DNA from: Marthasterias glacialis
Lineage: Eukaryota; Echinodermata; Asteroidea; Forcipulatida; Asteriidae
Direction: 5' to 3'
Assembly (NCBI GenBank): GCA_911728455.2
Contig: OU452233.1
Coordinates: 6,616,505 to 6,680,504, forward strand
DNA length: 64,000 bases
Part shown: positions 46,531 through 59,380 of the stretch, in pieces
Layout: each line of letters opens with the position of its first letter
How positions within the stretch are numbered: the stretch's first letter is position 1
The notes under the pieces: model-generated
What the model saw: the letters and a program-made list of their open reading frames with translations, nothing else
What the model was told of the DNA's origin: nothing
Database searches by the model: none
Translations under genes and position numbers: made by a program

Positions 46531-47274
46531 TTCAATGAATGCATTCTGTGAAAATTTCACGAAACTTTCACATGAAAATTCCATGGGCACATTTGTAAGA
46601 ATTATTTATCCCCTTCAAGTATTTTATGCATGTTTACAGTGAGGCCCACTTTTAAAAAGCTTCTGGTAAGCACACAAATGTGCTAAGTAAAGAAAAATCT
46701 TGATAAGCAGAAACAGGCTACAGTCCAAAACGCAATGTAATAATTGCTCTTTGTGACCAGCTAGGTTGTTGTTGTTGTGGTTTTTTTTTTCCTTAGCAGA
46801 CAAATTTTTTTTCTTCGTAGGTCGTGATGACAACCATTGGAAAAACTGCTATAAACGTGATGGATGTTAAGTGGTCCCCTTTATTTGTGTTTCTTGTCAT
46901 CGTACCTTTATGGAATAATCCTTTGAGAGGTATAAACGATAAGCGCTCATGATGATAACAACATACTTGTATGTTCCTGCTTAATGGGAGAATGTCAAGG
47001 GTAGTCGATAAGGACGATGTACAGGGGAATGCCTGGTAGGTTCATCTCCAACAATATGCTCCCCCTCCCCCTTTTCCATCAGATTGACGAAGACAAAAGT
47101 GACAACCTGTCAGTATGCCTGTTTGTAACAAGCATAAATAGAGACATGTTGAAGTGTGTTTGCCTGGACAGGCAGAATTGATAAGTGTACTTCCAAGATG
47201 GCAGTGTGTTGCATCTCAGATGGTACCGTTACTCAAGGTAGTTTAGTAACAACTTCAGCAAGCTGTTGCCTTCA

Positions 47275-47870
47275 CCAGTAGGTGCTGGATGACATGTGGA
47301 CACGCAAATTTTCTCCCTGCCTGGAAACGGAAGCCGTGTAAAGACGGCATTATGTAATTTTGGACCACCGGAGCAAAGGTTGTTCAGTCATTCAACCACA
47401 GACAACACACACGCCGTCTAAGGCTTCGTTTCACCCACACAAGGACAAAAAAGGTCTTATAAATATTGGCATTTTGTGGCTATTCAGAGGTGGTTTTTAT
47501 GTAATTCCCGATTACAGACCTTTGTCCTTTTGTTCCAAGAGGAGGATTATGATGTTATACATTACTATGTATAAGGGCTCAATGGAGGTAAGTCAGAGTG
47601 AGCCGGCAATTAAACCATGGTTCCGTGTTTAGTACCACTCCCATGCCATAGGTAACGGCAGATATTTTGCAATTCACGGTGCGTGGATTTGACATTTTCT
47701 CGGTCGAGAAACAAAATGGACGATCCAATAAAGAGAATCTTTGTTCTCTTGGCATTGTCAAGTCAGGGTTTCTTTGTGCCAGCGGTACCCTCAAAGAAAA
47801 CAGATTCTGGCAGTTCCCCCTAAAGAATCCTAAACAAAAAAGACCAGCGGCAATTGGTTAAAGACTATTT
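47275..47870 (-). repeat. Dispersed repeat H, inverted copy
   Basis: Reverse order of the 9862-10420 motifs: TTGTCCTTTTGTTCCAAGAG, GACATTTTCTCGGTCGAGAA and TTTGTGCCAGCGGTACCCTC. Confidence 0.7.
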
Positions 47871-48051
47871 TATGTCCTTGTTCATAATTCCTCAGCTAAC
47901 TGACAAAGTGACAGTTTGTCAGTATGCATGATTTAGAAACATAAAGGCAAGTTGAGTGTGTTAGCCTGAGACAGGCAGTGTAGCAAATTCAAACGTTCAA
48001 GATGGCAGTTTATTAATTCTCGGATGGTAGTGTCCCTCAGGATAGTGACTA

Positions 48052-48160
48052 AAGACCTTTATCATGGTGCAGCCCTCTGTTTGTTCCTCCCATTCATATC
48101 AATAATGCCAAATCAAGGCTAGAAGGAAAATAGTCGGGGCCCTTTTTGGCATACGGAAAA
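48052..48160 (+). repeat. Dispersed repeat J
   Basis: AGACCTTTATCATGGTGCAG, CCATTCATATCAATAATGCC and AAATCAAGGCTAG. Confidence 0.55.
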
Positions 48161-48284
48161 TCAGTAGTCTTGATTGATTTGGTAGACAGGGGACAAGACA
48201 AAGATGGTAGCAATACAAAAAAGGTCTGTTTAACACACTTCAGTGAGCTGTTGGACCACATACAAAATCAGTACACACAATACT

Positions 48285-48482
48285 GCGTTAGACCTGGAAT
48301 TTTGTTCTTAAAAGGGCAAGGCGAATTTTTCGATTTGCATAGGGTACTTCCTTCAGAAAATCTTCAAGTCTATTGGAATGTTTTGAAGGGGGCAACAAGG
48401 CAACAAGGCCAAGACAAAGGGCAACAGAGGCCATGACAGATACCACAGAGCCCATGATCCCCCTCCCACTGTAATTCTAGGC
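48285..48482 (-). repeat. AGGCCTGA-family repeat, subfamily B
   Basis: AAAAGGGCAAGGCGAATTTT, CAAGGCCAAGACAAAGGGCA and ACAGAGGCCATG, ending at TCTAGGCCCG. Confidence 0.65.
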
Positions 48483-49019
48483 CCGCTACACATAAAGACT
48501 GCATCTTATGTTTATCGCTGACGTTACTGTGTACAGTTTGTTCCCATGGTTTGCACATATGGACCGTGTCCCTTCCCCTACGTCTACATGTGCGTTAGGT
48601 ATGCATGTAGACATACATGTAATTGGTTCAGTGACTCCATATGTTCACTTCTCCCATGCAAAGCTGCTGTACATCGTTAATGTACTGTTTGCTACTGTAT
48701 CTCCCATAGAAATGGATAATCAAGAACTTGTATTATACAGCGTGCGGTACATGTATGTGTACCACATTGTAACATCCATGTACACGCACTGTACAATGTA
48801 AGTGGGTATTTTACATTATGTGCAATGCATAGGAGAGGCACCTGGGGGCAAGAACATTCAGTTCATGACAATGTAATTGGCAGACATGATAGAAATATTC
48901 TTTCTTTCTTTTTGTAAATCTGATTTTCAATTTGTCCAGCTCTCAGAAATTCAGTAAGATTATCGTTAAAGAGTCTGAAAAGTGCATCAATATCTGCACC
49001 ATGTGTAGTAAGCCCTTGC

Positions 49020-49176
49020 AGGACTGATTGCTCTGTTCTTGAAAGGGCAAGGGCACCAAGGCATTTTCTTCCTGGTAAAGGGCACCTTTATGAGGAAATT
49101 GTGAATTTCTATCGGAACATTTGAAGGGCACCAAGGCAATTGCCTCCGTTGCCTCCTTGAAGTATCAGGCCTGCCC
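49020..49176 (-). repeat. AGGCCTGA-family repeat, subfamily A (best copy)
   Basis: TTCTTGAAAGGGCAAGGGCA, AAAGGGCACCTTTATGAGG and TTGCCTCCTTGAAGTATCAG then GCCTG; very similar to 1736-1893. Confidence 0.8.
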
Positions 49177-49450
49177 TTGTACTCAATTAAGATTTGTCTA
49201 CTTCTTTCCAATGGTTAAATATCATGTCTGAACTTGGAAGGTGCGGGGGCAGTGGAAGGGGGAGGTTTTTGTTGAATAAATACTGTAGGGAGGACACAAA
49301 CAAAATATCAAAGGATAGTGCTGACCTTCATCATATCCCACCCATTCAATTTTAATGAATTTTTCAATACCTACCTCGCCGCCCCCCCATCCCAGCCCAT
49401 GATATGTTTTTGTTTGTAATCGTTGACATTAACCGTTACATTGATGTGTA

Positions 49451-49680
49451 ACAGCAAGCACCGTGTGCTCAGTGCTGTCCTCCAAGTCCTGGGTAAAAGA
49501 AAACAAATTTACAGGCATACTACTCGGGCGTGATTCTCACTGTCCCTGCATTCACTCTAGAAGGTGGGGATCGTGAATACCACCCGAGTAATATGCCTGT
49601 TGGTTTTTTCTCCTGCAGGACTTGGCAAAGCACTGAGTATACAGTGCTCATAACACATCGGTGTGAGAGTAAAACCAAAA
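49451..49680. mobile_element. Inverted dimer of the second SINE type
   Basis: Left half on minus (GTGCTCAGTGCTGTCCTCCA then AGTCCTGGGTAAAAG), right half on plus (CTCCTGCAGGACTTGGCAAA then GCACTGAGTATACAGTGCTC). They meet head to head near 49560. Confidence 0.7.
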
Positions 49681-49817
49681 TAATTGCCTTTATCACTGAA
49701 GCAATTATTACATCTATTAATATTAACATTAGCAATCAATGTTAATAACAACCTCACCTGCTTCAGTTTTGGTTAAAGAATACAAGTAAGATTTGAAACT
49801 TTGCAAGGTGGGAATAC

Positions 49818-50188
49818 AATCTAGTGAGTTTTTGCGGTAACACCATGTGAAAATCTCTAATGAGTTGGGATGGTTCTGAAAAGAACCGATGGTTAAACAA
49901 CTCGACGTTTCGATCAGTATGCTCTGATCGTCTTCAGGAGAATGCTGGACTCTGATACTGCTGGCTGCTAAGTAGTGTGATGCTGATTAGCTTGATCTAG
50001 TTCCAGTTTCCTGCCTTCATGCATCATCAAGCTAATCAGCATCACACTACTCAGAGTCCGGCATTCTCCTGAAGACGATCAGAGCATACTGACCGAAACG
50101 TCGAGTTGTTTAACCATCGGTTCTTTTCAGAACCATCCCAACTCATTAGAGATTTTCACATGGTGTTACCGCAAAAACTCACTAGATT
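49818..50188. mobile_element. 371-bp hairpin element with near-perfect arms
   Basis: AATCTAGTGAGTTTTTGCGG on the left is matched by CCGCAAAAACTCACTAGATT on the right. Arms run about 170 bp, with a 17-bp indel (near 49958) and a few substitutions; the loop is about 27 bp (near 49999-50025). Each arm carries a small internal hairpin (CGATCAG/CTGATCG). A 15-bp direct repeat TTAAAGAATACAAGT lies at 49773-49787 and 50187-50201. Confidence 0.9.
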
Positions 50189-51339
50189 AAAGAATACAAG
50201 TTAACCAATACTTTCTGTCAGTTCTATCAAAGGAGAAATCCTTTGAACGTTCACTCATCCTGCTTTAAAAAGGAACTAAATTTATTTGTTACTACATGTA
50301 CCTATATGTACGCAATAAATTGTTAATGGCCTGACATTTCAACCCTAGAAGAGTCTTTTTCAAAGGCTAAAAAAAAAACACCTACCTCTTCTCATCCACC
50401 CCTTCCACAACATGTTTTTTTTTTTTTTTAAACATCAATAGCAATGTTCAGAACTAAATATAAAATCCCTATTGCTGTCTGTCAGTTCTATCAAAGCAAA
50501 GGTTTCTCCATTCTTTCTGAGTTGAAAAGGAATTAATTATTCATGAAGGTTTGGCCAGAATGGGATCGCAGGCTCAGGTAGATCGACTGATGAAAGTTAA
50601 GACGCCCTCCGAACAAAATACAAGAGAAAATAGGGTAAAGAAACGGCTTATCCGCATTGACCTGTCTGAGGTGACCTAAATGTATAATATCGGCGATTGG
50701 TATGAGGACTGACGTGAAGATGACTCCATCAGGACTCTGATTTGTCAAGATTTTCCCAGATCTCCTTTTGACTTTCCAAACTTTCTTGAAAGATCTAGTG
50801 TTTAGCGACAAATAAAGGAAGAGGTAGCCCATTTTGTATCAACATATCCTGAATTAATGTACAATGTAGGCATATATGGGGTGATACTCATGACGTTTAC
50901 ATTGTAGAGTCTGCCAATCCCTTTAGTGTAACCACCCTTGAACTGCAGAGGTACTTCGACCAATATTTGATTTCTCCAAACTCATCTTGGCTTAACACAT
51001 ATCCTAACTCCTGCACAATGTAATGAAGTACTACTCTTCCCAAGTCCAAAAAGACTTGTCTTGGTGAAATTTACTGCAGAGGCTTTTTATTTCATAGAGC
51101 TGTTTAATCAGTAGGCACGAGATGAGGTGTATACACCAATCCAAGCAGAGCTTGTTTATGGTGTTTTACGCCACTGTAGCCATGGCCTATGTACACGTGC
51201 AGGACACGACACGCACGCCAGCGCGCATATGTACCAATCAGCATGGAGAATTCACAGTGTGTGTGCCTCCATGCGCGCGTGCGGCGGCCATAGTTGCGGT
51301 GGTGTAAACGCCCATGAACAAGCTGCTCGGATTAGTCTA

Positions 51340-51430
51340 TACTCGCAAATGTTTCCCCTGCCTGGAAATGGAAGCGGTGTACAGACGCCATTGTGTAAAA
51401 TTGGAATACCAGAACAAAGGTCTCCCAGAC
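51340..51430 (-). repeat. Dispersed repeat H fragment
   Basis: CGCAAATGTTTCCCCTGCCT, GGAAATGGAAGCGGTGTA and AAATTGGAATACC match 47304-47372. Confidence 0.65.
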
Positions 51431-51913
51431 ATTCCACTACTTCCATCAGTCTGAAAGCTTACTGATTATGAAGTTTATACCACTGACAATCGTCAGTGGT
51501 TTTAACTGTCTGTCTGTTGCTGTGTCTGTAATTAGCAAGGGAGGTGGGCATTTATGTTCTGCATGGACTCTTTGGCAACTCATGACCTGTAGGCAAACAA
51601 TTCAGGAAAACAGTGTGTGAAAACTATTCCCCAAATCCCTCTACTCTCATTAAAACCCCTTTAAGTAAAACACAAAGAACCCACACATTTTTCTTCAGCT
51701 TTCTCAAGAGAGAGATTTGAGTAATGAAGCAGCGTTTATGTTAATATCAACATAGCACGGAAGCCGCTCTGCCTGACACTGGAACATTAGTGATATCATT
51801 TTTCACAGTAATCTACAGCGTCACCTTGTGGTGAGGAAGGACTAGCTGGCTCTTTACACTCCCATTCAATACATCCATATTGTATCTGCTCCTGCCGCCA
51901 CCACCCATCGCAA

Positions 51914-51932
51914 CCCCCCCCCCCCCCCCCCC
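51914..51932. repeat. C19 homopolymer
   Basis: An uninterrupted C run followed after CATCGCAA by another C run. Confidence 0.95.
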
Positions 51933-52689
51933 ATCGCAACCCCCCCCCTCCCCCAGGAAAAAGAAAAGAAAAAAATCCACCGTGTCTGTAACTGTACACG
52001 GACTCATCAGCATAGTCAAGATTGGTTTATAGAACAATGGCAAAACTGAAAGGAACATATGCGCACCTGCTGTTGTTGGGCAAGCTGTTTGTCACATGAC
52101 ATTCAGCTTGTGTTGATTTGCATGTACTGTTCACCAACAGTGGACTCTTTTATTTCATAGATGAGTGGCCACAAGTGCTTTGTAGGGCTGGGCTTCTTCC
52201 ATTTATAGGGCTGCTTAAAACGAATTGTATTAAAATACTGAGAAGGTCATCAGTTTCTTTCGGACCATTTGAAATTATGACTGTCGACGGGAAAAATTAT
52301 TTGACAGGGGAAAATATTTAGAGATCATGAGGGAAATTTTACAGTTTGTAAGTTCCACCTACAATTAAATCCTGTAGCAGATTTTAAACAAAGGTAGCCC
52401 TTTTTTAATTAGTTTACCCATGGAGGTAGAAATATCTCCATGGTTTACCCTTCCTTTAAAGCACACATAAACATTGGAAATTGACCAATCCATTAAGCCT
52501 CGCCCCCTTACGTGTTGACCAATCACAGCCTTGGCTACGCCACTGAAAGTCTGACAAAAGTCCGACAGGAAAAAAAAAAAAAAATCCTATTGAGAAATGT
52601 AAACATGCGTGCGTGTACTTATAGCGCGCACATTCATGTCATGAAGTGTGGCATTGAAGAGATGCACATTGTGCTGCCCACATGTACAG

Positions 52690-52835
52690 TGGTGATGTAG
52701 CCAATGTAGTCAAAGACCAATATCCGCACATGAAAAAACAAACCTGTTGTGTGAAAGTTTGAGCTCAATTGGTCCAATCGGAGCCATGAGAAAAATACTG
52801 AAAAACACCCTGTTTTCTTACATCAGGTTTTCAGG
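52690..52835 (-). repeat. Dispersed repeat I relative, reverse
   Basis: TCAAAGACCAATATCCGCAC and GTGTGAAAGTTTGAGCTCAA are reverse-complement relatives of 11405-11500 and 44490-44570. Confidence 0.55.
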
Positions 52836-53699
52836 TTTTGGATATTTTTTACATTTTTTACATTTTTTTTATTACACTTTGCACTGGCAAAACAACATAA
52901 AGTCAGTAAATACACACACAAAAAATAAAACTAAGACAAATATCAAAACTAGTTAAAAAATACCAGTGAGTGGTATGGAGGAACAGGTGACCAGCACCTC
53001 TACAAGGCCGTCCTTCCACAAAGATTGTCAACTGATACCCCGCCCCTTAAAAAAGATTATATATATTTATATATATATACTTCAAGGGATGTTTTCCACT
53101 CTCTTTATACCATATGTACATACGCATATCTTTGAACAGTTAAATTTTCAATCTTATCAATTTGGTGCGCCCCCTTTAAAATGATATGATCATCACTGGT
53201 AATAATCTAGATTATTAAATATCAGTACTCATCAATCATTCACAGATATTAATCTGTTTGAAATTGCTACATCAAATCACAAACGACTCGCCGGCGAGCT
53301 TCTGTTACGAGACAACAGGGAGAGCCATTATCATATGCCAGTCAACCAAGTCGAGTCGCCCTTATGCATCATAGACAAAAAAGAAAACCAGTAATGGATA
53401 TTCATTAATTAAAGGGTCCTGATTAGTTTTCCCTTTGAAACCCTGATTGGGTTGGAGTTGATTTTAACCCTTACACTGTCTGACTGTTGCTTATCATCCA
53501 CTGGGGGTTTTGAATGTATGCCAGCCTGCAGTATATCATGTGGTGAATGCTTGCTACAAAGTACCACATACACAAGTACAAAAGTTTGTATTGATCGTGG
53601 GTAGGGGGGCGGGGTAAAAAGTTGTATTCTCTTTAAGACCTTAAAAATGTTGAAAACTTACTATCCCGAAACAGGAAACATATGGGCCCAATTTCATAA

Positions 53700-53900
53700 A
53701 GCTGCTAACCAGTTGCCACTGGGATTCTTTTTTGTTGTTGTTTGTCCCGTCCCCCCTGGCGGGATTCTTTTGGCGGAATTGCCGGAATCTTTTTTTCTTT
53801 GAGGGTACCGCTGGCACAAAGATTTTATTTATTAGATTGCCCATTTTGTTTCTCGACCGAGAAAATGTCAAATTCACGCGGCAAGTCCTGAAAGTTGACT
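53700..53900 (+). repeat. Dispersed repeat H, partial
   Basis: AACCAGTTGCCACTGGGATT, GTACCGCTGGCACAAAG and TTCTCGACCGAGAAAATGTC; preceded by a GGGCCCAATTTCATAAAGCT MITE end at 53686-53705. Confidence 0.7.
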
Positions 53901-54011
53901 TGGTCTTAAAAAGAGTCAACTGTCTTAATATAATATAATATATACGCATTTCTTATATAACGCTTTATCACACCTGAGGGCATCTAAAAGCACTCATTAT
54001 TTTGTTCTACG

Positions 54012-54280
54012 AGGTATAAGAGCCATTTATTTACATGGCTTCCTTTAACGGTTTGCAAGGTGCTGTGGCGCAACCTGCAGCCAACCATACCTGAAAAACA
54101 CTGGAGCAAACCCTTTCTCTTATCAACAAGTGTACTGGGTTCTTTTTACGTGCATTACACAACACACGGGACCTACGGCTGTCTTGCTAAAGGACACGCT
54201 AAAGGACACAAGTGTCAAGACTGGGTCTCGAACCCACACTCTGCTGATCAGTGTGCTTGCAACTCGGCCACCACTATTCA
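54012..54280 (-). mobile_element. tRNA-Leu-like SINE, reverse copy
   Basis: Reverse box B at 54224-54234 (GGTCTCGAACC), then GGACACAAGTGTCAAGAC, TGCATTACACAACACACGG and AAGGTGCTGTGG, matching 59112-59380 in reverse. Confidence 0.8.
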
Positions 54281-55089
54281 TTGTCTTGTTTGAGGATACC
54301 TGTGAGTTTTAAAAGAGGAAACACTGTCCATTGTATGGGTGTGCTTCATTTTAAATACTTTAGAAAAAGTAAATTTTCCCCAAATAGTGAACACAGATAG
54401 TGAGATACTTTCTCACTGTACATTTAATTTCTTGAAGGTTGTCTAGGCAAGAAATTATTTATTTTTTCAAAATGTAAACTTTTCATCTTTGAAAACTGTT
54501 GTTTAATCACAAAAGATGACTCCCTTACATTTAAGTAATTGTATTTGCCTCTATGAACAAGAGTGTGTTCAGTCATGCAGAAAATGATCAACCTTTGCTG
54601 ATAATTGCTCTAAATTATGTAAAACTCAGTTGCCATCGTAACTTGATTTCATACAGTGAAGCAGAAATTGACTGTGCAAAGAATTTGCAAAGAATTTGTA
54701 CTCACTGGTATGAGTAAGGGTTGAACGACATGGCTGTTGTACTTGTCCTTTGGCTCATGTGGGTCATTGTTCGCAATTCGCATCACACTGTGAGCTTTGA
54801 GCCTGTTCTGTCACCTGTGTCGCGCAGGTTTGACATCAGTGTTTCCCCTGCTTGGTGAAACACGAGGCGGCCCTCCTCGCTACTTTCGCTCAATTTTTGC
54901 CGGTATGTCACCACTTCCCTGGGAATACTTACCTTAAAAGGAGATCTAACACTAATCGTGAAAATGTTCATTTTGTGTCATTTATTACCTTGACCTTTAT
55001 GTATCACAATTCACAATTTGGATGTGTCCAAATGTAGATAGACTTAACGCACAAAGTGTGAGAGTGGTGCATTCTTGTCAGATTGCAGG

Positions 55090-55471
55090 CTGAGTAAATT
55101 TTGCTTCAAATATACATACACACATATATTATTTACACCGCGCTTGTTCACAGTGAGACTAAGCACAAAACAAACCGCTTCCAAAGGCAGGAAAAAACAA
55201 AATAACTAAAAACAAGAAGAGAAAACTTAGATGTTATGAGAAAACAGATATGTCTTGAGCAGTTGTTTCTGAAGATAGTAAGGGAACCAGCTTCTCTGAT
55301 GAAGAGTGGAAGCTTGTTCCACAGCTGAGGTTCTATGACTGAGAAGGCTTTATTGCCGATGGAACGATGTGTTTTGGGAATCTGGAGCCTGGTATGATCA
55401 GCTGATGACAAAGGTAGTGATGAGAACTGCTTTAGGTGTTGTGTAAAACAATTATCAATTTCGAATCCCAC
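55090..55471 (-). pseudogene. LINE 3' end, intact RT tail
   Basis: The minus-strand 107-codon frame contains TRLQIPKTHRSIGNKAFSVI, then EPQLWNKLPLFIREAGSLTI and FRNNCSRHICF. This is the C-terminal tail signature of CR1/L2/Jockey-type reverse transcriptases. The catalytic part is absent upstream. Confidence 0.8.
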
Positions 55472-55698
55472 CTCAGACCGAAACCTAGCATGTGGATTGG
55501 GTTTTCAGCTCCTACATGTACCTGATTCTGTGGGTTTTTCCTTATGGATTTTTCCTCCCACATTTAAAACTGAACATTTCTTCTTGTTTCCTATTCATCC
55601 TGCTATTGGCACTAATTGTGCTCTTGGATGTGTAATACAATAGACTCTTTTAACAGTTTTGTAAGGTCTTTCCGAAACCATGACTTCATCTTTAGCTC

Positions 55699-55726
55699 GG
55701 GGGGGGGGGGGGGGGGGGGGGGGGGG
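55699..55726 (+). repeat. G28 homopolymer
   Basis: Uninterrupted G run; likely unstable and a potential quadruplex former. Confidence 0.9.
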
Positions 55727-56870
55727 TCACAATTTTTTTTAATTTTTTAACGTGCACTTTCGGTATCGGAGGTAAGCCTGTGCATTTGCGGTTATTTTTG
55801 TAAATGTGTAACCGTTACTGAAACGGTCGGTTACACGTGTAACCATCCGTTTCAGAAACAACTCTGGTCAAAACATTGCGTCTTCATCACAGCATTTTGA
55901 CTTCGAGTAATCACCCCGCGAAAAACATAAATCAATAACAAGAGGAAAGAAAACATATTACATTATACTTTCAAATACTCTTATCGTTGATACAGGGTAT
56001 CCTAAATGTTATCATTTTAGCAAAATAAAGCCTACATGTTGCATAGTTTTTCGTAAACAAGCTGCACTTTCCGAGGAACTTGCTTTGGACAGTGATGACA
56101 ATTCTGTGTAAACGTCTAGCAGTTGGTGCACCAGCAATGTCCCAAGCATGCGCAGACCCGTCTAGTCTTAGGTGAAGGTGTTTTGTCATAATGTGCTGGT
56201 ATATTTCAGCAACAGAGGGCGCACTCTCCCATTCTGTACTTTCAGATAATGCAAATATTCATACGTTAACAGCGGTGGTACTTTCCGTAAAATCCTTCAA
56301 TAAGTTTGTTGCAAAAGCAAGGACAAATTGTACAGGGGCATGAAACACATATGTATGTCTCTCACAAGACAGAGGTGCAACCCGTTACAAGCTTGTGAAT
56401 GCGTGATTTCCCAACCTTTGAACCTGCAATGGCTGATTAGCGTTATCCTCTACCATGTTTATAACTCCCCCCAGGACCAATTGTCGATTCTTAGCCAAGC
56501 GTATCATTCCCACACACAGTGCGCGTCAGTGATTTCTATTTAGTTGTATTCAACGTCGCGCCGTGTTTTTCAGTGATTTCGAACTTGAGCTGGGATGGCT
56601 GTGTTACTCAAAATGATACGAGAATATCTCATAAAGTTTTTACATTCAAGAAATGAAATTCATCATGTTTTACAGCTATTGTATGATCTGTGTTTTCAAT
56701 TACATTACATTGTCTAGAAGCTGACTTCAAAAATGTATCAAAATTAGGTTCCCTTCGCCATATCTTCTGTTTTGCTTACGTGGCATACATAAAACTTATC
56801 AGCTGTCTTTGTACTGACATGAGTTAGTTGTATTGTAAATTTAAAGAATTTCCGATTTACACTTTTGAAG

Positions 56871-56896
56871 ATAGATAGATAGATAGATAGATAAAA
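56871..56896. repeat. (GATA)n microsatellite
   Basis: About five to six tandem GATA units, followed by A-rich text and TTTATTATCCCACAATGGGG. Confidence 0.9.
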
Positions 56897-58039
56897 AGAT
56901 AAAAACTTTATTATCCCACAATGGGGAAATTTAACAGGTCTTCATCAATATGGTAAAAACAATTAACATTTAGTTAATAACATTACATGCAATTGGATAG
57001 ATATATAATTTCATATTTCGACCTGCAGTATGTTTCTGCATTGACGTAGTAATGGCGTCATCAATTGTAGTTTCAGTTTGTCTATATTTTAAAGATCATT
57101 TCATCCATAGAAACAATTTTCAAAGTCCCGAACACTTTGGCTCCAGAGCTCATAGTAGCTTTTGTGAAGCCTTTTCACTTTAACTTTTGGTTTGATCTGG
57201 AAGACAAGGTCAAATTGGGGTCATTTCTGTGTAACTTTCGTTTAGTTTTTAAAATTCTTTCATGTGACGTATTGATTGTAAAAACCCACTGTATGGTTCA
57301 GGAGTTATGATTTTTTAAATTTTAACATTTGTGTTAGTGTAACTTGACACCTGGTGACTTTTAGGTCCATGTATGTGAGAAGTTTCAAGTCTCTCTGAGC
57401 TTTGCAAGTAAGGGAAGTGTTGCCGAGAATGTACAGTGAGAAGAAGAAGACGAAGAAAAGAAAAAAAAACCAAAACAGAACAATTTCAAAGAGGCGTTCG
57501 GATGGTAGGGGGCATTGCGCTAAGAGTAACGCCATGCAGAGAACAGATTAAAATTCTAGCCGTGCCTCATACACGCACCAGTAATCGGGCGTCTTCTCTT
57601 AACACCTCTGTGCTCAAATATGTGGAAAATATCGTCTGCAAGTTCCAAAAAAAAAAAAAAAAAAAAAAGCCTAGATGAATTATGTAAAGCTGCGTTGCCA
57701 TGGTTACTTGGTGGTTTACAGCACCGCAGACAGTGACCTCTCATTGTGCTGAGATGAATGGGTGTGCGCCGAATGCCTCACGGTGAATATGTTTACCTTG
57801 TAATCACATCTGAATGTGAAGGGAGGTCTCGGACACTTCTAAGGGAGCATCTCAAAACTTGACAAGCCTTTTGTGACGACTCCCGGTGGGAACGCTAACT
57901 GTTCTTCACCGGAATGTCAATGTCGAGCTTCGGGGTTCTGTTCTTGTTTTTTTTTTTAATGCTGGATGTCCTATAAATGATCATTCTGTTTGGACGGCAA
58001 CATTGAAAACTGTTAGTATTTTGATTTAACCCATACACC

Positions 58040-58125
58040 AATGGGTGATAAGCACTGTGTACTCGGTGCTTTCCAAATCCTGCGGGAAAAACAGATCAAT
58101 ACTACTTGAGCGGGAGTCGAACCCA
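58040..58125 (-). mobile_element. Second-type SINE, reverse fragment
   Basis: AGCACTGTGTACTCGGTGCT, TCCAAATCCTGCGGGAAAAA and reverse box B GGAGTCGAACC (58113-58123). Confidence 0.65.
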
Positions 58126-58510
58126 CAAACCCACCCCAACCCCATATTTTGCCCGTCAGTATCGATGTACATTAATGTATTGTTTTTAGTGGCATCTCCT
58201 CCCTTTCCAATACAGTATCATAGTCAATATGATTGCTTTTGTTTCTGTTGACTCTTGGGTACATCCTCGCAGATTGCGCATAGGCTGGAGAGACAGACAA
58301 TATATGTATATTAACTGTTTCTGTTGCAATAATATGTATGCTTGCTTGATTTGTAAGTAACATTATTTTCCCCACTTTTGTTTTCAGTTTTCTCCATTGA
58401 GTCTACTTTAGAAATACCGACATTTTAAAACACCTTCCGAATTCTTACAACGCCACTCACAAATAATTTTTTTTCCCTCCTTTTTTTAATTTGTTTTAAT
58501 TTTTTTTTAT

Positions 58511-58539
58511 GGGGGGGGGGGGGGGGGGGGGGGGGGGGG
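58511..58539 (+). repeat. G29 homopolymer
   Basis: Uninterrupted G run, followed by C- and CA-rich simple sequence up to about 58605. Confidence 0.9.
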
Positions 58540-59111
58540 TCGCACCCCCACAGCCACACATGAATGTGTCCCCCCCCCCCCCACACACACACACTCACAC
58601 ACCCTTACACATGGCCAGTTGCGGGGTACTTCATTGTTCAACTTATTGTCCCTTTTCTAAAGAATTCCCTTGTGGGGTAGCACTAGAACAAAGAAAACCT
58701 TGTGGGGTAGCATTGTTCCATTGTGTAAAGTGCCCCGTAAGTTGGTGAGTGTAAGGGCACACACACACACACGTACGTAAAAACTTTCAATTGTGGACCT
58801 CTTGCTGTTTTCCATTGTTTGGACCTCATGCCATACATGAACCCTACTGTTAAAGTCATTGGTTTGAATATGTATCAGGCCCCCCCCCCCCCCACTCACA
58901 CACACATGCACACATTCCTATTTTTGTATTCTTGTGGAGACTTCTTTTGTTATTTCCTTGTCCCTGTAGTTAACATCCTCCCATAGACTTTGTACACAAA
59001 ATTCCTTGTGGAGCAGCCCTCTCTTTAGAATTTCCCTACGGAGACACATTGTTGCTTGCGTTCCCTTATGTCTAATGTCTCCATAAGGCAACGAATATAT
59101 ATCCACAGAGA

Positions 59112-59380
59112 CCTGGTTGCTACACTGATCAGCAGAGTGTAGGTTTGAGTCCCGGTCTTGACACTTGTGTCCTTATAAAGCAAGACACTTGACCATTATT
59201 GCTTCGTCCTTTGGATGAAACGGAAGCTGTAGGTTCTGTGTGTTGTGTAATGCACATAACAGTACCCAGTCACACTTATCACTAAGAGAAGGGGTTTGCC
59301 CCGTGTTTCTTGCAGTGGCTGCTGAATGCGCCGCAGCATCTTGTAAACTATTACAAGGTGCTACATAAATGGCTCTCATA
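59112..59380 (+). mobile_element. tRNA-Leu-like SINE, 5'-truncated
   Basis: Box B GGTTTGAGTCC (59142-59152), CTTGACACTTGTGTCCTTAT, TCCTTTGGATGAAACGGAAG and GTGTTGTGTAATGCACATAA; ends CATAAATGGCTCTCATAATT. Box A is missing. Confidence 0.8.
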
